Positions 54,801-58,755 of a stretch of 64,000 nt of DNA are shown here, one piece after another. Made by a program: the position numbers and the translations under genes. The notes under the pieces were generated by a model. That model worked only from the letters and a program-made list of their open reading frames with translations, did no database searches and had not been told where the DNA came from. Source of the DNA: Siphonodentalium dalli (taxonomy: Eukaryota; Mollusca; Scaphopoda; Gadilida; Siphonodentaliidae); assembly GCA_032622095.1 (NCBI GenBank), contig CP136069.1, positions 102,638,278 through 102,702,277 of the forward strand. Reading direction: 5' to 3'. Position 1 is the first letter of the stretch. Every line of letters begins with the position of its first letter.

Positions 54801-56959
54801 GCAATTATAGCTTACAGAATTATAATTCCGCGCTTTTGCGTTTTCGATGCAGTCAGACCCTATTGTGTAATTTGAGATAGATCTTGGGTGAACCCAACTT
54901 TTATTTAAGGGTAGCAATGGTTGCTAAGCCTATACTCCAATTGATCGAATGACGCCACTTCCCTATGCATTTAATTGCATGATGCCCCATTTTAGACATT
55001 GCCTATGTGCATGGTAATGGTTACATTAAAATGGCACCACTGTCTGAAAAATTACAGATTTGCTCAATAATGCACAATTTGACATGCAAGTAGATCAGAC
55101 TAGATGGTATTGTTACCATGTGACCCCTTTCCACGGGACTACTCAGAGGCATGCATTGTCGAAACGTTCAACTGTATAGTGCAAATTGATATATACTAAG
55201 GGGATCCTTGATAAGATGTATCATTACGCAAAATGTCATTGTATCCTATGTGCATGCGCAAACAAATTGACTCAAATAAGTGACTGTGCCTTCCTCACAT
55301 AGGCCAGAAAATTATGTATACAAGCATAATTTAAACCCCAAAGATTGATCGAAATGGTGTCTTTCTACAATCCTGCAAAAAACGCAATAATATTTTGCGT
55401 CACGCAATTCGCTTCAAATAATGTAAGTTTGTTGAATTGTGCACATGCGCTTATATTCCTACCCCAACTAGTTGGCAGCAAACCCATATACATGCACCCA
55501 TGGCACTGCTGAAGTTTCTGGGGATCATTTACATATATATAAGTGGATATACAGATGGTTATGACAAATATAAACATGCTACATAGGTTTATGGCATCAC
55601 TGAATGTTACTGGCCACAAAAGCGGCCAATCAGGTATATAAACATTTTCTGGCTGGCTGCTTTTGCAGCCAATCAGGTTTAAAGGGTTAACAATGGCTCA
55701 TTACCCAAACTATGCAAGCCACAATAGTCCATGAGCTGGTATGATCCCTCGTTAAAAAATTAACTTCTTTGGTATTTTCATGTACCCTAATATATGTACT
55801 AGTAAGGAAAGATGATGTTAACAGCAAATATTTTGGATCCTATTGTACCTACAGTATTGTCCTATTGTACTTACACGGTTAGAAAATCTAGACAAATGTA
55901 TATATTATTGTAAAGCTAAGACAAAATTCTACAATTCTAGGACAAACTTGGAACTCCACATCCAAGATGGCCATAAAAATGGCCACCGGAAGTGGAAAAT
56001 ATAACTATTTTTCACTAATATCTTCTAAATTAGTTTCTGCTGTTTGGAACTGGTTGAGAATTGCAACTTTATTTTGTATTTTTCATGTTAACTGATCATT
56101 AGAGCAATGAAATATGCCATTCTGTGGGTCCCAGCCCCTTTCCAATCCCTCCAAAATTTGATTATGCAGAACGCGGTATAAATTTCACCAAAAATTCTAT
56201 TTGGGATTCTTGTCATATTTCAACAAGAAATGAGCAGAACTATGCAATGTAAGTGAGGCATACCATTACTGGTTTGCTTAACAATATCACAATTTTATTT
56301 TCAGTCACAGTCCGAAGAATCAATAAAGAGAGCATTGTGTATTTTCTCAAGTCCTGTCAAACCAATAATTACAATATTTACAATACAGCTGCAATATGGT
56401 TAAATTGACCAATTATACTGTTTATGGAAAATTCAGACCGTAAAATAATTAAAACTGCAAATAGTGTTTGGAACATTGATTCTGCAAACATTAAATATTA
56501 CCAAATACTGTAGCTGTATTAAAGTGAAATCTGAAATTCTTTGGAAGAAAAACACAAATTTATTGTTTTTATCAGCGATGTTACCTCAATTTCCTTTAGC
56601 TTGAACACTCTTATTTAAAATTATCCAAACACATTGTTTGCCTTTAAATATTTTCCAATTATATGTCACATGTAAAAAAGTTGGCTCATCCAAGCCTTGG
56701 ATTGAGAGAATGAATGTATGCATGCAGTTTGTCTTTTCCTCCTTTGTCATTCTTAGTTCTGAATAACAATTAAAACAAAAACAAAAACACCAAAGAAGTT
56801 AAGTAGTGGGGTGGGGTACACGAGGAGTCCTACCGGCCCATGTACTATATTGCTTAAAGTCTTGTGAACAGAAAACACTATATTCGACAATACTCAGCTA
56901 TGACCTGTGTCAGATTCCAGCAAATCTCGAGCTTTATAATCAAAGTCTTCCTTGGAAAT
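16481..56959 (-). CDS. TADA1: Transcriptional adapter 1 (SAGA subunit), partial gene with seven internal exons
   Basis: TADA1 (yeast Hfi1/Ada1) is a nuclear structural subunit of the SAGA histone-acetyltransferase coactivator and carries a histone-fold region. I joined seven minus-strand exons with consensus splice sites. Their phases agree at all six junctions and give 729 coding bases (243 codons) with no stop. The order of conserved blocks follows animal TADA1: the ISKEDFDYKARDLL helix, a HNEFLLAI-like block, a basic linker, an NPLNY block, the GRMIISAWEYGLEEV histone-fold helix, a block with NGYKVRDKRFRYAAG, and a C-terminal LLETLQ. Human TADA1 is about 335 aa, so roughly 40 N-terminal and 50 C-terminal residues are missing and probably lie outside the window. 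Introns are about 8.2, 1.2, 4.2, 5.8, 7.4 and 13.0 kb and are filled with mobile elements. Family assignment is by recalled similarity. Confidence 0.92.
16797..17140. mobile_element. Small DNA element with inverted ends of about 50 bp
   Basis: aaaagtaaaattactttttc, cttaagggaagcccgaaact at left and its complement at about 17085-17138 form a long inverted repeat around an interior of about 240 bp. The interior recurs inverted at 27563-27765. A variant end (ttccgccaaggagaagccct) begins immediately at 17141, so a second copy abuts. Non-coding; MITE-like. Confidence 0.7.
17141..17800 (-). other. GC-rich coding-like repeat, copy 1
   Basis: After the variant element end at 17141 the DNA becomes GC-rich. 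The minus-strand frame 17455-17712 reads GAVLGDSGNQSSRTIAPEPL followed by EAVLCGDDSMS. The same peptide pattern recurs at 18.3-18.5 kb (AVLGDSGNQSSRTPAHSPLE, AVLGGEVSMS), though the rest of the frames differ. It is likely part of a mobile element's open frame or a repeat with conserved codons. I do not recognise a family, and frame breaks suggest decay. Confidence 0.35.
17960..18664 (-). pseudogene. 234-codon open frame with a Cys-pair motif and a repeat shared with 17.5 kb
   Basis: The longest uninterrupted frame in the window. Near residues 30-45 it has HCAGCSRNKRGNMRYCHCWM, a possible zinc-binding C-x2-C ... C-x-C. It then reads FGPPGHASADFGWQRAVLGD and SMSGAAQCAPAKRPSEASPQ. A C-terminal half with RSCPPGNVIPRDTSRPAP has a relative at 18834-19034 (PPGIILPRDMSRPAP). 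No start context, splice sites or known domain decide whether it is a gene. Recurrence at three loci argues for a mobile element of unknown type. Confidence 0.35.
18726..18760. repeat. Perfect 11-bp inverted repeat
   Basis: atcttacctgc and gcaggtaagat face each other across 13 bp. Both arms contain a splice-donor-like aggtaag on one strand. Confidence 0.8.
18834..19034 (-). other. GC-rich coding-like repeat, copy 3
   Basis: The minus frame carries LPHGPWPTPLREWVLYPPGI and ILPRDMSRPAP, matching the second half of the 17960-18664 frame (CGPPHYEGRSCPPGNVIPRD). The nucleotide relationship is visible (cctggac-tatc-cg-gggagaatgattcc). It is a fragment of the same repeat. Confidence 0.4.
19142..20256 (+). 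mobile_element. Family A tandem-array element, copy 1
   Basis: The left end is gaaagtgtcaatgacactg, a hairpin, followed by tagctcaactta. The right end is ggcaatagctcaaacttac and ends aagtaagttgagctaaaaa. The tagctcaactta/taagttgagcta segments are inverted. Inside are units of about 155-165 bp (ccaaaatgactcgttcccat, tacatgtcaat, tcatgcaaagagtaaaatcc, aagatggctgc). A GGACACACGGAC tail precedes the right end. No coding capacity is seen. Structure resembles mollusc non-autonomous elements with tandem cores. Confidence 0.75.
20261..21960 (+). repeat. Satellite of about ten units of 163-180 bp with facing G- and C-runs
   Basis: The landmark tcagaagaagttaatttct recurs at 20261, 20428, 20600, 20770, 20949, 21112, 21277, 21453 and 21633, with a diverged unit at 21787. 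Each unit has a run of about 5-15 G after ggtgctgggt and a run of 7-20 C after gacctggacat. Most unit-length variation lies in these runs. The facing runs can pair as a hairpin or form quadruplexes. The array starts directly at the right end of a family A element. No coding capacity is seen. Confidence 0.9.
22090..22165 (+). repeat. G-run repeats at the satellite edge
   Basis: Three copies of a G-run followed by aagat or aagatatcc occur close together, clearly related to the G-run half of the satellite unit at 20261-21960. The opposing C-run is absent. Confidence 0.6.
22166..24841. other. Mostly single-copy intron sequence, no supported gene
   Basis: Apart from the repeat relative at 22238-22591 I see no repeat shared with the rest of the window. 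Two overlapping minus frames (24354-24737 and 24626-24967) are AT-driven, hydrophobic and Cys-containing, without splice signals or recognisable motifs; I do not call them genes. This is intron of TADA1 (16641-29649). Confidence 0.5.
22238..22591 (-). other. Distant relative of the GC-rich coding-like repeat
   Basis: A 117-codon minus frame covers the complement of ccccaccctaaggctcaggt and aagattggttttccgaatca, which aligns loosely with the 17.5 and 18.4 kb copies (ccgaatctccgagaac). The peptide frame is different here, so if the repeat was coding it has decayed. Confidence 0.3.
26314..26411. repeat. gaatgaggtc hairpin segment, second copy
   Basis: gaatgaggtcactaaagggt with inverted accctctgtggacctcatta, in the same context as the copy at 14661-14752. 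Confidence 0.7.
26598..26700. repeat. gaatgaggtc hairpin segment, third copy, inverted
   Basis: gaggcctaagcagaatgagg, then caccctctggggacctcatt ctgc; the outer flanks (aggcctaag, gcaaatgtcagac) are inverted relative to the second copy, so copies two and three face each other across about 190 bp. Confidence 0.7.
27563..27770 (-). mobile_element. Inverted copy of the 16.8-17.1 kb element
   Basis: aactgactagatggattgtt, gagacgcattcatgcgtagc and ataatccatatagttcagtt match the complement of 16800-17030, ending in cttctccttggcggaaaaat, which is the variant end seen at 17141. Confidence 0.75.
27780..29640. repeat. Family C degenerate repeats and plain intron sequence
   Basis: Units with aaaccgatcaa-tgaatgaaac, atatatacaggtaaagagca, gtgtcatcataaac and aatcggatagcatgtgt occur at about 28040-28360 and 28700-28860. 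They match the family at 39890-41545. The remainder, up to TADA1 exon f, shows nothing I recognise. Confidence 0.5.
29650..29798 (-). CDS. TADA1: TADA1 exon f
   Basis: The 149-bp exon has acceptor tttgttgattgcag and donor GTTCAG|gtaggg. Phase 0 in and phase 2 out. It contains QHMKDVVSTVLSRKNGYKVR, then RFRYAAG and NPYL, matching the HLKDIL...RRKAYRLRDGHFKYAFG...PYL block of vertebrate TADA1. It lies directly beside a large family A array that starts at about 29881. Confidence 0.94.
29881..32910 (+). mobile_element. Family A tandem-array element, copy 2 (largest)
   Basis: Same termini as the copy at 19142-20256, but about 17 units. Successive tcatgcaaagag landmarks at 30708, 30872, 31036, 31200 and 31364 give an exact 164-bp step, with shorter variant units (gaattttgaaatccaa) interspersed. 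It starts 83 bp upstream of the TADA1 exon f acceptor. Confidence 0.8.
33010..33108 (+). mobile_element. Helitron-like 3' end fragment
   Basis: It ends ggccggctaacctgCTAG, matching the 3' end of the adjacent complete copy (tcatgtttctga...gctaacctgctag). Only the last 90 bp or so is present. Confidence 0.65.
33109..34199 (+). mobile_element. Helitron-like element, complete copy in a head-to-tail array
   Basis: It starts with TC (TCTTCTATACTATATATTTT) directly after the CTAG end of a preceding partial copy. It ends in CTAG at 34196-34199, preceded by a short GC hairpin (GCCGCCAGTAGCGGGC). The next copy starts with TC (TCTACTATATATTTTGAGAC) at the very next base. TC start, CTRR end, a hairpin about 10-15 bp before the end, and absence of target duplication are Helitron hallmarks. 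The copy is 1091 bp, with a (GT)n tract near the 5' end and no Rep/helicase. Confidence 0.75.
33145..33166. repeat. (GT)n microsatellite
   Basis: Ten or so GT dinucleotides near the 5' end of the Helitron-like copy; the same tract is present in the other copies. Confidence 0.95.
34200..35160 (+). mobile_element. Third Helitron-like copy, diverged or 3'-damaged
   Basis: It begins TCTACTATATATTTTGAGAC immediately after the CTAG of the previous copy, with (TA)n and (GT)n tracts and then tatagactcgaaaac as in the other copies. Near 35130-35150 it has ccaaagccatgggaccaatg, matching the segment about 45 bp before the 3' end of the complete copy, after which similarity is lost. Confidence 0.6.
35497..36199 (+). 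pseudogene. Non-LTR retrotransposon (LINE) ORF2 C-terminal fragment
   Basis: The frame reads KHVALSHLGLMPLEKEVHRQ, KLMYLSKLI, and continues to about 35850 (DTGYFPTIKIPGKTLQN). After frameshifts, the 36035-36199 frame reads ELTHVMFLCKANILVHFRN then VFWERI. This resembles the end of non-LTR reverse-transcriptase polyproteins: an LGLLPLE-x3-KRKL-x-FL segment followed by a degenerate C-x-E-x2-H-x6-C region and an FW motif (the usual Cys/His knuckle, here eroded). The reverse-transcriptase core and endonuclease are absent, so this is a 5'-truncated dead copy in a TADA1 intron. Clade (CR1/L2-like) is a guess. Confidence 0.75.
36200..37190. other. TADA1 intron sequence, no gene
   Basis: AT-rich. 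The minus frame 36177-36392 (71 codons) partly overlaps the LINE tail and has no supporting splice pair that fits TADA1. A short duplication (ggataacttcatcattgtga) occurs at about 36903 and 36942. Confidence 0.45.
37198..37328 (-). CDS. TADA1: TADA1 exon e (histone-fold start)
   Basis: The 131-bp exon has acceptor aattttgtttcatag and donor ATGGAG|gtacaa. Phase 1 in and phase 0 out. It contains LSLPDISMVHGRMIISAWEY, followed by GLEEVQDKTVKLVMAAME. This is the most diagnostic TADA1 block (LP...GRM-x-A-x-E-x-GL), a helix pair of the histone-fold-like region that contacts SAGA partners. Confidence 0.94.
37454..37523 (+). mobile_element. Helitron-like 5' end fragment
   Basis: TCTATTATATATTTTGGAAC followed by ttctgtctg, a (GT)n tract and tatagactcgaaaac matches the 5' end of the Helitron-like copies at 33109 and 34200. 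It stops at a truncated family A element. Confidence 0.55.
37524..37831 (+). mobile_element. Family A element, short internal-deletion copy
   Basis: It has the left terminus (aaaatgtcattgacactgtag) and about one and a half units (ccaagatggcctctggtggc; gtcatgcaaagagtaaaatc) and then ends at a gaggccgatcacgatcggc repeat without the usual right end. Confidence 0.65.
37832..37885 (+). repeat. Second copy of the gaggccgatcacgatcggc element end
   Basis: Closely similar to 1790-1850 for about 50 bp (gaggccgatcacgatcggc, agatgtttaacccat, cttggcga), directly after a truncated family A copy. Confidence 0.55.
38219..39459. mobile_element. DNA transposon with CCGTACTGACCCG inverted ends and TA target duplication
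   Basis: The left end CCGTACTGACCCG and right end CGGGTCAGTACGG are inverted and flanked by TA on both sides (38217-38218, 39460-39461). A subterminal GTTTAAGCCCA motif recurs near both ends. A short frame near 38423 (MPRKMESYNS) recalls the start of pogo-type transposase DNA-binding domains but ends at once. Size (1241 bp), TA duplication and end style point to Tc1/mariner-pogo. No catalytic domain is seen. Confidence 0.7.
39811..39839. repeat. (TAA)n microsatellite
   Basis: About nine uninterrupted ata/ataata repeats. Confidence 0.95.
39890..41545 (+). repeat. Family C tandem element, interrupted
   Basis: Units of about 150-190 bp with aaaccgatcaaccgatcgat, accaaaaactata-a-g-gag and gttatcaaatcggatagc recur from about 39900 to 41430 and end in ctacggacggacggatggac and catggtatgggtacatataa. 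The exon-like open frame at 40190-40406 interrupts the units. Confidence 0.6.
40190..40406 (-). CDS. Orphan exon-like open frame, unrecognised
   Basis: The minus-strand frame reads HILNYHFNFEPGSSLEDMSY, then FEIPSVAFGLQDN and a hydrophobic end (GFLNAMLFVDYSVFISSLVW). It ends exactly at a good donor (TTTGG|gtaaga). The best acceptor is cgatag at 40407, preceded by about 100 bases with no AG, giving a 217-bp exon of phase 2 in, phase 0 out. It sits in TADA1 intron 37329-43100, but those phases do not fit TADA1, so it is not a constitutive TADA1 exon. It interrupts family C repeat sequence on both sides. It could be a captured gene fragment or an exon of a nested gene. Family unknown. Confidence 0.3.
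41545..42950 (+). mobile_element. Family A tandem-array element, copy 4 (left end missing)
   Basis: It starts abruptly in a unit (atggctgctggtgaccatgt) directly after the right end of a family C element. It carries diverged units of the tcatgcaaagag and gactcgttcccatct type, and ends with a GACGCACAC tail and ggcaatagctcaaactatac. The right-end hairpin is diverged. Confidence 0.7.
43101..43176 (-). CDS. TADA1: TADA1 exon d
   Basis: The 76-bp exon has acceptor caattttttacag and donor CAACAT|gtgagc. Phase 0 in and phase 1 out. It reads RFVPVNPLNYAPAVTPRSTE then DDVST. The NPL motif and the acidic DD correspond to the block just before the histone-fold region of TADA1. Confidence 0.9.
43956..44490 (-). 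CDS. Candidate two-exon small secreted-protein gene
   Basis: ATG 44490 opens a frame with a typical signal peptide: MCVKFHACITFFTIVVFSAP followed by SAWTSG, with likely cleavage after APSA. It continues through AKCDKVDESQFRG to a possible donor at 44372 (AGAGG|gtaggg, phase 2 out). A possible second exon begins at about 44298-44302 after a 69-73 bp intron. Two frames are open there. One reads SDVCAVIKTNFSHLRKEKPE, then KFDIEYNSLPEK, and stays open to 43956; the other stays open to about 44118. I cannot decide between them. The 5' side (44400-44650) is richer in CpG than the surroundings and has a palindromic TGACGTCA. It is nested in a TADA1 intron on the same strand. I do not recognise the family. 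Confidence 0.35.
44599..44606. promoter_or_regulatory. CRE-like palindrome TGACGTCA
   Basis: A perfect TGACGTCA (consensus CREB/ATF site) lies 109 bp upstream of the candidate secreted-protein ATG at 44490. An 8-bp match alone is weak; its position in a CpG-richer patch upstream of a signal-peptide ORF is what makes it worth recording. Confidence 0.3.
45293..45389. repeat. Direct duplication of about 45 bp at the 3' edge of the small-ORF cluster
   Basis: The segment cgacattcatatgcaatcgg plus about 25 further bases occurs twice back to back (about 45293-45338 and 45343-45389), with nearly perfect identity. The second copy covers the end of the broken membrane-protein ORF, so the duplication includes the gene's stop region. 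Confidence 0.75.
45368..45811 (-). pseudogene. Small membrane-protein ORF of the compact cluster, broken by two frameshifts
   Basis: The ORF starts at ATG 45811, 12 bp after the 81-codon ORF. The N-terminus is hydrophobic (ATVAMLLCGALANTLAF). A charged, probably helical stretch follows (KRHDLAMEQLQTAQTEW). The frame is lost near 45625, continues in a second frame to a Pro/Glu-rich segment, and is lost again in an A-run near 45440. The last part reads as a hydrophobic tail (about ITFIILGIAAMGVV) and stops at 45368. The clean continuation in other frames indicates recent decay or sequencing error in homopolymers. The product looks like a two-segment membrane protein of unknown function. Confidence 0.5.
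45824..46069 (-). CDS. Intact 81-codon small membrane-protein ORF of a compact intronless cluster
   Basis: This uninterrupted ORF starts at ATG 46069 (a second in-frame ATG lies two codons on) and ends in IIPSDIMK. Two hydrophobic stretches are visible: about residues 15-38 (NALYHGAVISGLAIGSSCLG) and about 51-72 (MGMVVVDVALAVAMTDLLIK). It starts 11 bp after the upstream reading frame stops and ends 12 bp before the next ORF starts. The DNA is clearly more GC-rich than the surrounding AT-rich intron. From memory, very similar tiny proteins occur as uncharacterised entries in other invertebrate genomes; I could not check this. Function is unknown. The tight packing suggests a virus-like, plasmid-like or Polinton-like origin. 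Confidence 0.6.
   Translation of the reverse strand: MDMSSQSTDGKMLVNALYHGAVISGLAIGSSCLGKMVIGGRSPKLDFTPRNMGMVVVDVALAVAMTDLLIKQGIIPSDIMK
46081..46365 (-). pseudogene. Degenerate small ORF of the compact cluster
   Basis: Between the 70-codon ORF and the intact 81-codon ORF the sequence is coding-like but split over frames. One piece has a hydrophobic run (GALGWSVVLLF) followed by a polar segment (AAQRRQALPAPVTREQLSS). A second piece in another frame reads VTPQETKHELKTDPFYME and stops at 46081, 11 bp before the next ATG. Just upstream, an ATGA overlap at about 46362-46365 would allow a start coupled to the previous stop. At least two frameshifts are needed for one product. Function is unknown. 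Confidence 0.35.
46362..46574 (-). CDS. 70-codon basic ORF of the compact cluster
   Basis: The ORF starts at ATG 46574 and stops at 46362. It has a Pro/Lys-rich N-terminal half with PKDPKKVAAG, then a short helical segment (ILQEFREAKASIQ), then an Ala/Pro/Glu-rich tail. The basic PKKVAAG segment could bind nucleic acid, which is inference only. Its stop overlaps the start of the next frame in an ATGA arrangement. It lies on the same strand as the other cluster ORFs and within TADA1 intron 43177-47362. I do not recognise a named family. Confidence 0.45.
   Translation of the reverse strand: MHSDTPVSAVSAAKPRHPKDPKKVAAGASWRHSSSDKILQEFREAKASIQTTEPAPLVASATAIPAESES
46590..46811 (-). CDS. Possible fifth small ORF at the head of the cluster
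   Basis: An open frame, with ATG at about 46778, runs to a stop at 46590, only 15 bp before the 70-codon ORF. It is Lys/Phe-rich (MNKKDFFPEVFQFIKM) and ends ECIYRPLTAVLTTAKHCEFG plus seven residues. Base composition is more AT-rich than the rest of the cluster, so it may be flanking sequence. It is kept because its spacing matches the other gaps. Function is unknown and confidence is low. Confidence 0.2.
   Translation of the reverse strand: MYTLRTLQSVRMNKKDFFPEVFQFIKMSHIGKKKSIWKLQKSLIDMECIYRPLTAVLTTAKHCEFGHFMTMSQ
46812..47362. other. Region upstream of the small-ORF cluster, weak coding-like pieces
   Basis: The minus strand at about 46890-47010 reads THSCSECSKLNVGETTRIAY, then TCLSQHKALNNTP, resembling a Cys/His-containing fragment, but it has no start, no frame continuity and no recognised family. 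The plus-strand frame 47018-47275 starts with a hydrophobic stretch but lacks support. Confidence 0.25.
47363..47454 (-). CDS. TADA1: TADA1 exon c (basic linker)
   Basis: The 92-bp exon has acceptor gtttatttttcag and donor ATCTCAG|gtagtt. Phase 1 in and phase 0 out. It encodes a Ser/Lys/Arg-rich linker with KTQRKLKPKRKSLSGRFLSQ, which corresponds to the Lys-rich stretch before the conserved NPL block and could act as a nuclear localisation signal. Another frame is open too; the chosen one is the only one consistent with both neighbours. Confidence 0.87.
47550..48345 (+). repeat. Degenerate repeat element filling the TADA1 exon b-c intron
   Basis: Diverged units with gataactccattagaaaagg, gacccaaattagaatttacc and aagttatcatccagacaaca, closing with cagaaagacggacaccgctc and a ttatttttcgggagacaac end similar to 10955-10985. 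Confidence 0.55.
48660..48725 (-). CDS. TADA1: TADA1 exon b
   Basis: The 66-bp exon has acceptor ttgttttacag and donor CATTGG|gtatgt. Phase 1 in and phase 1 out. It reads HLHNEFLLAIIGKCQTLSSS, aligned with the HNDFLLAI-type block of vertebrate TADA1. The codon split across the upstream junction becomes Val. A second frame is also open but does not fit the family or the neighbouring phases. Confidence 0.9.
48895..49050 (+). repeat. Direct repeat of about 50 bp, two copies 108 bp apart
   Basis: accccatgatatttctggga followed by accacacataaattt-tccgta occurs at about 48895 and 49003. It is non-coding and upstream of TADA1 exon b. Confidence 0.75.
49344..49445. repeat. 102-bp hairpin element
   Basis: ttcacatagtacaggttttt at left and aaaaaacctgcactatgtga at right are inverted with one change, with a nested inner stem (cagccatatcccat / atgggatacaactgg). 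The size and near-perfect fold suggest a small fold-back element or structured RNA source. Confidence 0.75.
49650..50475. mobile_element. Unclassified retroelement-like 3' region
   Basis: 49950-50250 has a moderately long minus frame (NASPRSPEREDEENLQTLTA) but no recognisable domain. On the plus strand, 50380-50462 reads attggtccaggggtttggga and ends in agacagacatacaaacagac and tttatatatatagat, a tail style common at the ends of invertebrate retroelements. Class and boundaries are uncertain. Confidence 0.35.
50915..54187 (+). mobile_element. Family A tandem-array element, copy 5, split by a hAT-like insertion
   Basis: The left end gaaagtgtcaatgacactg begins at 50915. Units with tcatgcaaagagtaaa and ccaagatggctgccagtggc run to about 52950. 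The tail cacgcacacac is interrupted by the element at 52971-54091 and resumes to ggcaataacttgtaaagttg and agataaaaa at 54187. Confidence 0.75.
52971..54091. mobile_element. Non-autonomous hAT-like element with GGACCGG-rich termini
   Basis: The left 130 bp and right 115 bp are both filled with GGACCGG/CCGGTCC repeats in inverted orientation. The outer ends are ATGATGTGGACC and, inverted, AGTGATGCGGACC. Flanks are GCACGCAC and GCACACAC, an 8-bp duplication with one mismatch in a CA-rich host site. The 1.1-kb interior is AT-rich with no transposase. It splits the tail of a family A element that resumes after 54091. Confidence 0.75.
54190..55700 (+). repeat. Diverged tandem repeats, no gene
   Basis: The segment tggtgccacagatctgagac, tttacaggtatgttccccgt, ggaccactgagtattt occurs at about 54384, 54642 and, more diverged, 55004. 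The rest is plain AT-rich sequence. No splice-flanked coding stretch was seen. Confidence 0.5.
55870..56290 (+). repeat. Partial copy of the fold-back element arm
   Basis: This stretch, from about ctagacaaatgtatatatt to atgagcagaactatgcaatg, is closely similar in inverted orientation to 62560-62960 of the fold-back element's right arm. It contains the ccaagatggcc and ccggaagtgg motifs shared by both. It is an isolated arm fragment in the same TADA1 intron region. Confidence 0.75.
56905..56959 (-). CDS. TADA1: TADA1 exon a (first exon found)
   Basis: The 55-bp exon has a strong pyrimidine-rich acceptor (tttctcttcttttcacag) and donor ACACAG|gtcata. It reads in phase 0 as ISKEDFDYKARDLLESDT plus one base (phase 1 out). 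This matches the N-terminal SAGA-associated helix that follows the YW-x2-LK-x-W segment in animal TADA1. The preceding exon, which should hold the start codon, was not found between 56960 and 64000. A pogo-like transposon starts about 75 bp upstream. Confidence 0.9.
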
Positions 56960-57033
56960 CTGTGAAAAGAAGAGAAACACTCAAAAGCAAAATTAGAAAA
57001 TAAAATTTAGAATGAATAAGAATACTACATGTA

Positions 57034-57775
57034 CAGTTAAACTTCGTTAAGTCGAATTGCAAGGGACCGTTGGATTACTTCGAGTTATCCGAGTGTTCGA
57101 CTTAACTGTTTTGACCATTTGGTGACCACAAATTCCAACCAGTTGATTTCATATCGATCCAATATGACCCACGATTGCTGCATCAGTGTCATGGCATCGA
57201 GAACATTCAAATTGAGTTCAGCCTTCTTGTCAATAGCATTTCTTCGTTTGGAACATTGTTTTCGTTTTGGGAAGACATAACTAAATGAAATTATTGTTGT
57301 TGTGTAGTTTCCAGCCGCAGGCCGGGTAGGATGGTCGGAACGCATTGTGAAATTATTCTCTGTATCAGGCCGTTTAAATATGGTTTTCATTTCGCCTGTC
57401 AACACTACTAATCCTCACAGGGGAAATTGACCCCCACACCTCGTTAATATGTTAAATAAACAATTCATTAGGATAAATAAAGACTCCATGTAACTTCACA
57501 GCTTTTTAGGGTAATGAATAGAAGCACACCGAGTTATAATCACATGGCGATGCGTCGCCAACGGCGCTTCGACTTAACCATAGTAATTAGTGTTATAATC
57601 TGGCTGGTGGGACTAAATTTTGTTTCGACTTAAGCGGAATTTCGACTTATCCACCTTCGACTTAACTGTAATTATTCTAATGGCTTTGCTCACAAGCTCA
57701 GCCGGGACCAGGCGATGGCTTCGACTTAAGTGGGGTATTCGAATTACCGACGTTCGACTTAACAAAGTTTAACTG
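57034..57775 (-). mobile_element. pogo/Tigger-like DNA transposon remnant with TA target duplication
   Basis: The ends are inverted (CAGTTAAACTTCGTTAAGTC at left; its complement with one change at right) and both are flanked by TA (57032-57033 and 57776-57777). Subterminal TTCGACTTAA repeats recur inside. The minus-strand frame 57085-57405 carries LNVLDAMTLMQQSW, which matches the C-terminal end of Tigger/pogo DDE transposases. The catalytic core is gone, so the 742-bp copy is non-autonomous. It lies immediately upstream of TADA1 exon a. Confidence 0.8.
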
Positions 57776-57777
57776 TA

Positions 57778-58752
57778 CCATCAAATGGTTTTTCATAATA
57801 CTTGGTATCTCCATTTGAAGCATTATCATGCATGGCATATATATGCTTCATCTATCTCTAACAGGCTACCCAGGTACTGATCCATGTTTTAAGTTTTATG
57901 GTCACAGCAAAATATGCCATAAGCATATCTCGATGGCCGCGGGCCAGAGATGGGGGTGAGCTTGGGAGTCGCAATAGAGGGGGTCCTGGGGTTCTCCCCC
58001 ATGAAATTTTTGAAAATCCAATGCTCTGAGACTGAATCTGGGGCGTTCTGAAGCTATGTTGTGCTATTCAGGTTGGTAAATTGAGTCATATTTTAGATAG
58101 CAAGTTCTTAATTGTTTGTGATTTATTGTATGCATGCTCAGCGATCTGATAACTAAAGGTCATGACCAAATTTAGTTAATTTGTCCTTGAAATGAAATAA
58201 ATGTTCTACCTACCCTGAAAAATGTGGGTTGGAGATTAGGAACCAAACTATTTATAAATATTACCTTGGCTTATATAGTTACACAATAGAATTGTAATAT
58301 TTAAATTATGTATAATCATTTATTCACCAATACCACAATTTACAACAAACAAAATATAACTTGGATCACACACCTGAGCTGGTGTATTGAAATATTGAAG
58401 AACCAAATGAACTTGAAGAGACACCAAGAGGTAACATGCAAACTATGAGTTTTTTGAGAATGGTTAAAATATCATATCATAGTTTCCTCCAACAATACCA
58501 GAACTTGTGTATACAAGATAGTCTTCTGCCGTTAATTTTTCAGTGAAATAATTTTTGACAAAATTCATGTAACCTGGATCAGTGGATCTATTTTATATAA
58601 TGGTAATAACCATGGATAAACGATAGTGGGTGTATATGCAAACTTTTTCATTGAGTGGATTATACACAAAGTTTTGAGATTTGGCGAAACTGAAATTATG
58701 ACATGATTCATCTATCTTTCTCATTTAACCAGGCTTCAAGAATAGCATCAAC
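57778..58752. other. No gene seen
   Basis: Searched on the minus strand for the first TADA1 exon (a YW-x2-LK-x-W motif followed by a donor); none found. Otherwise plain AT-rich sequence. Confidence 0.45.
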
Positions 58753-58755
58753 TAA

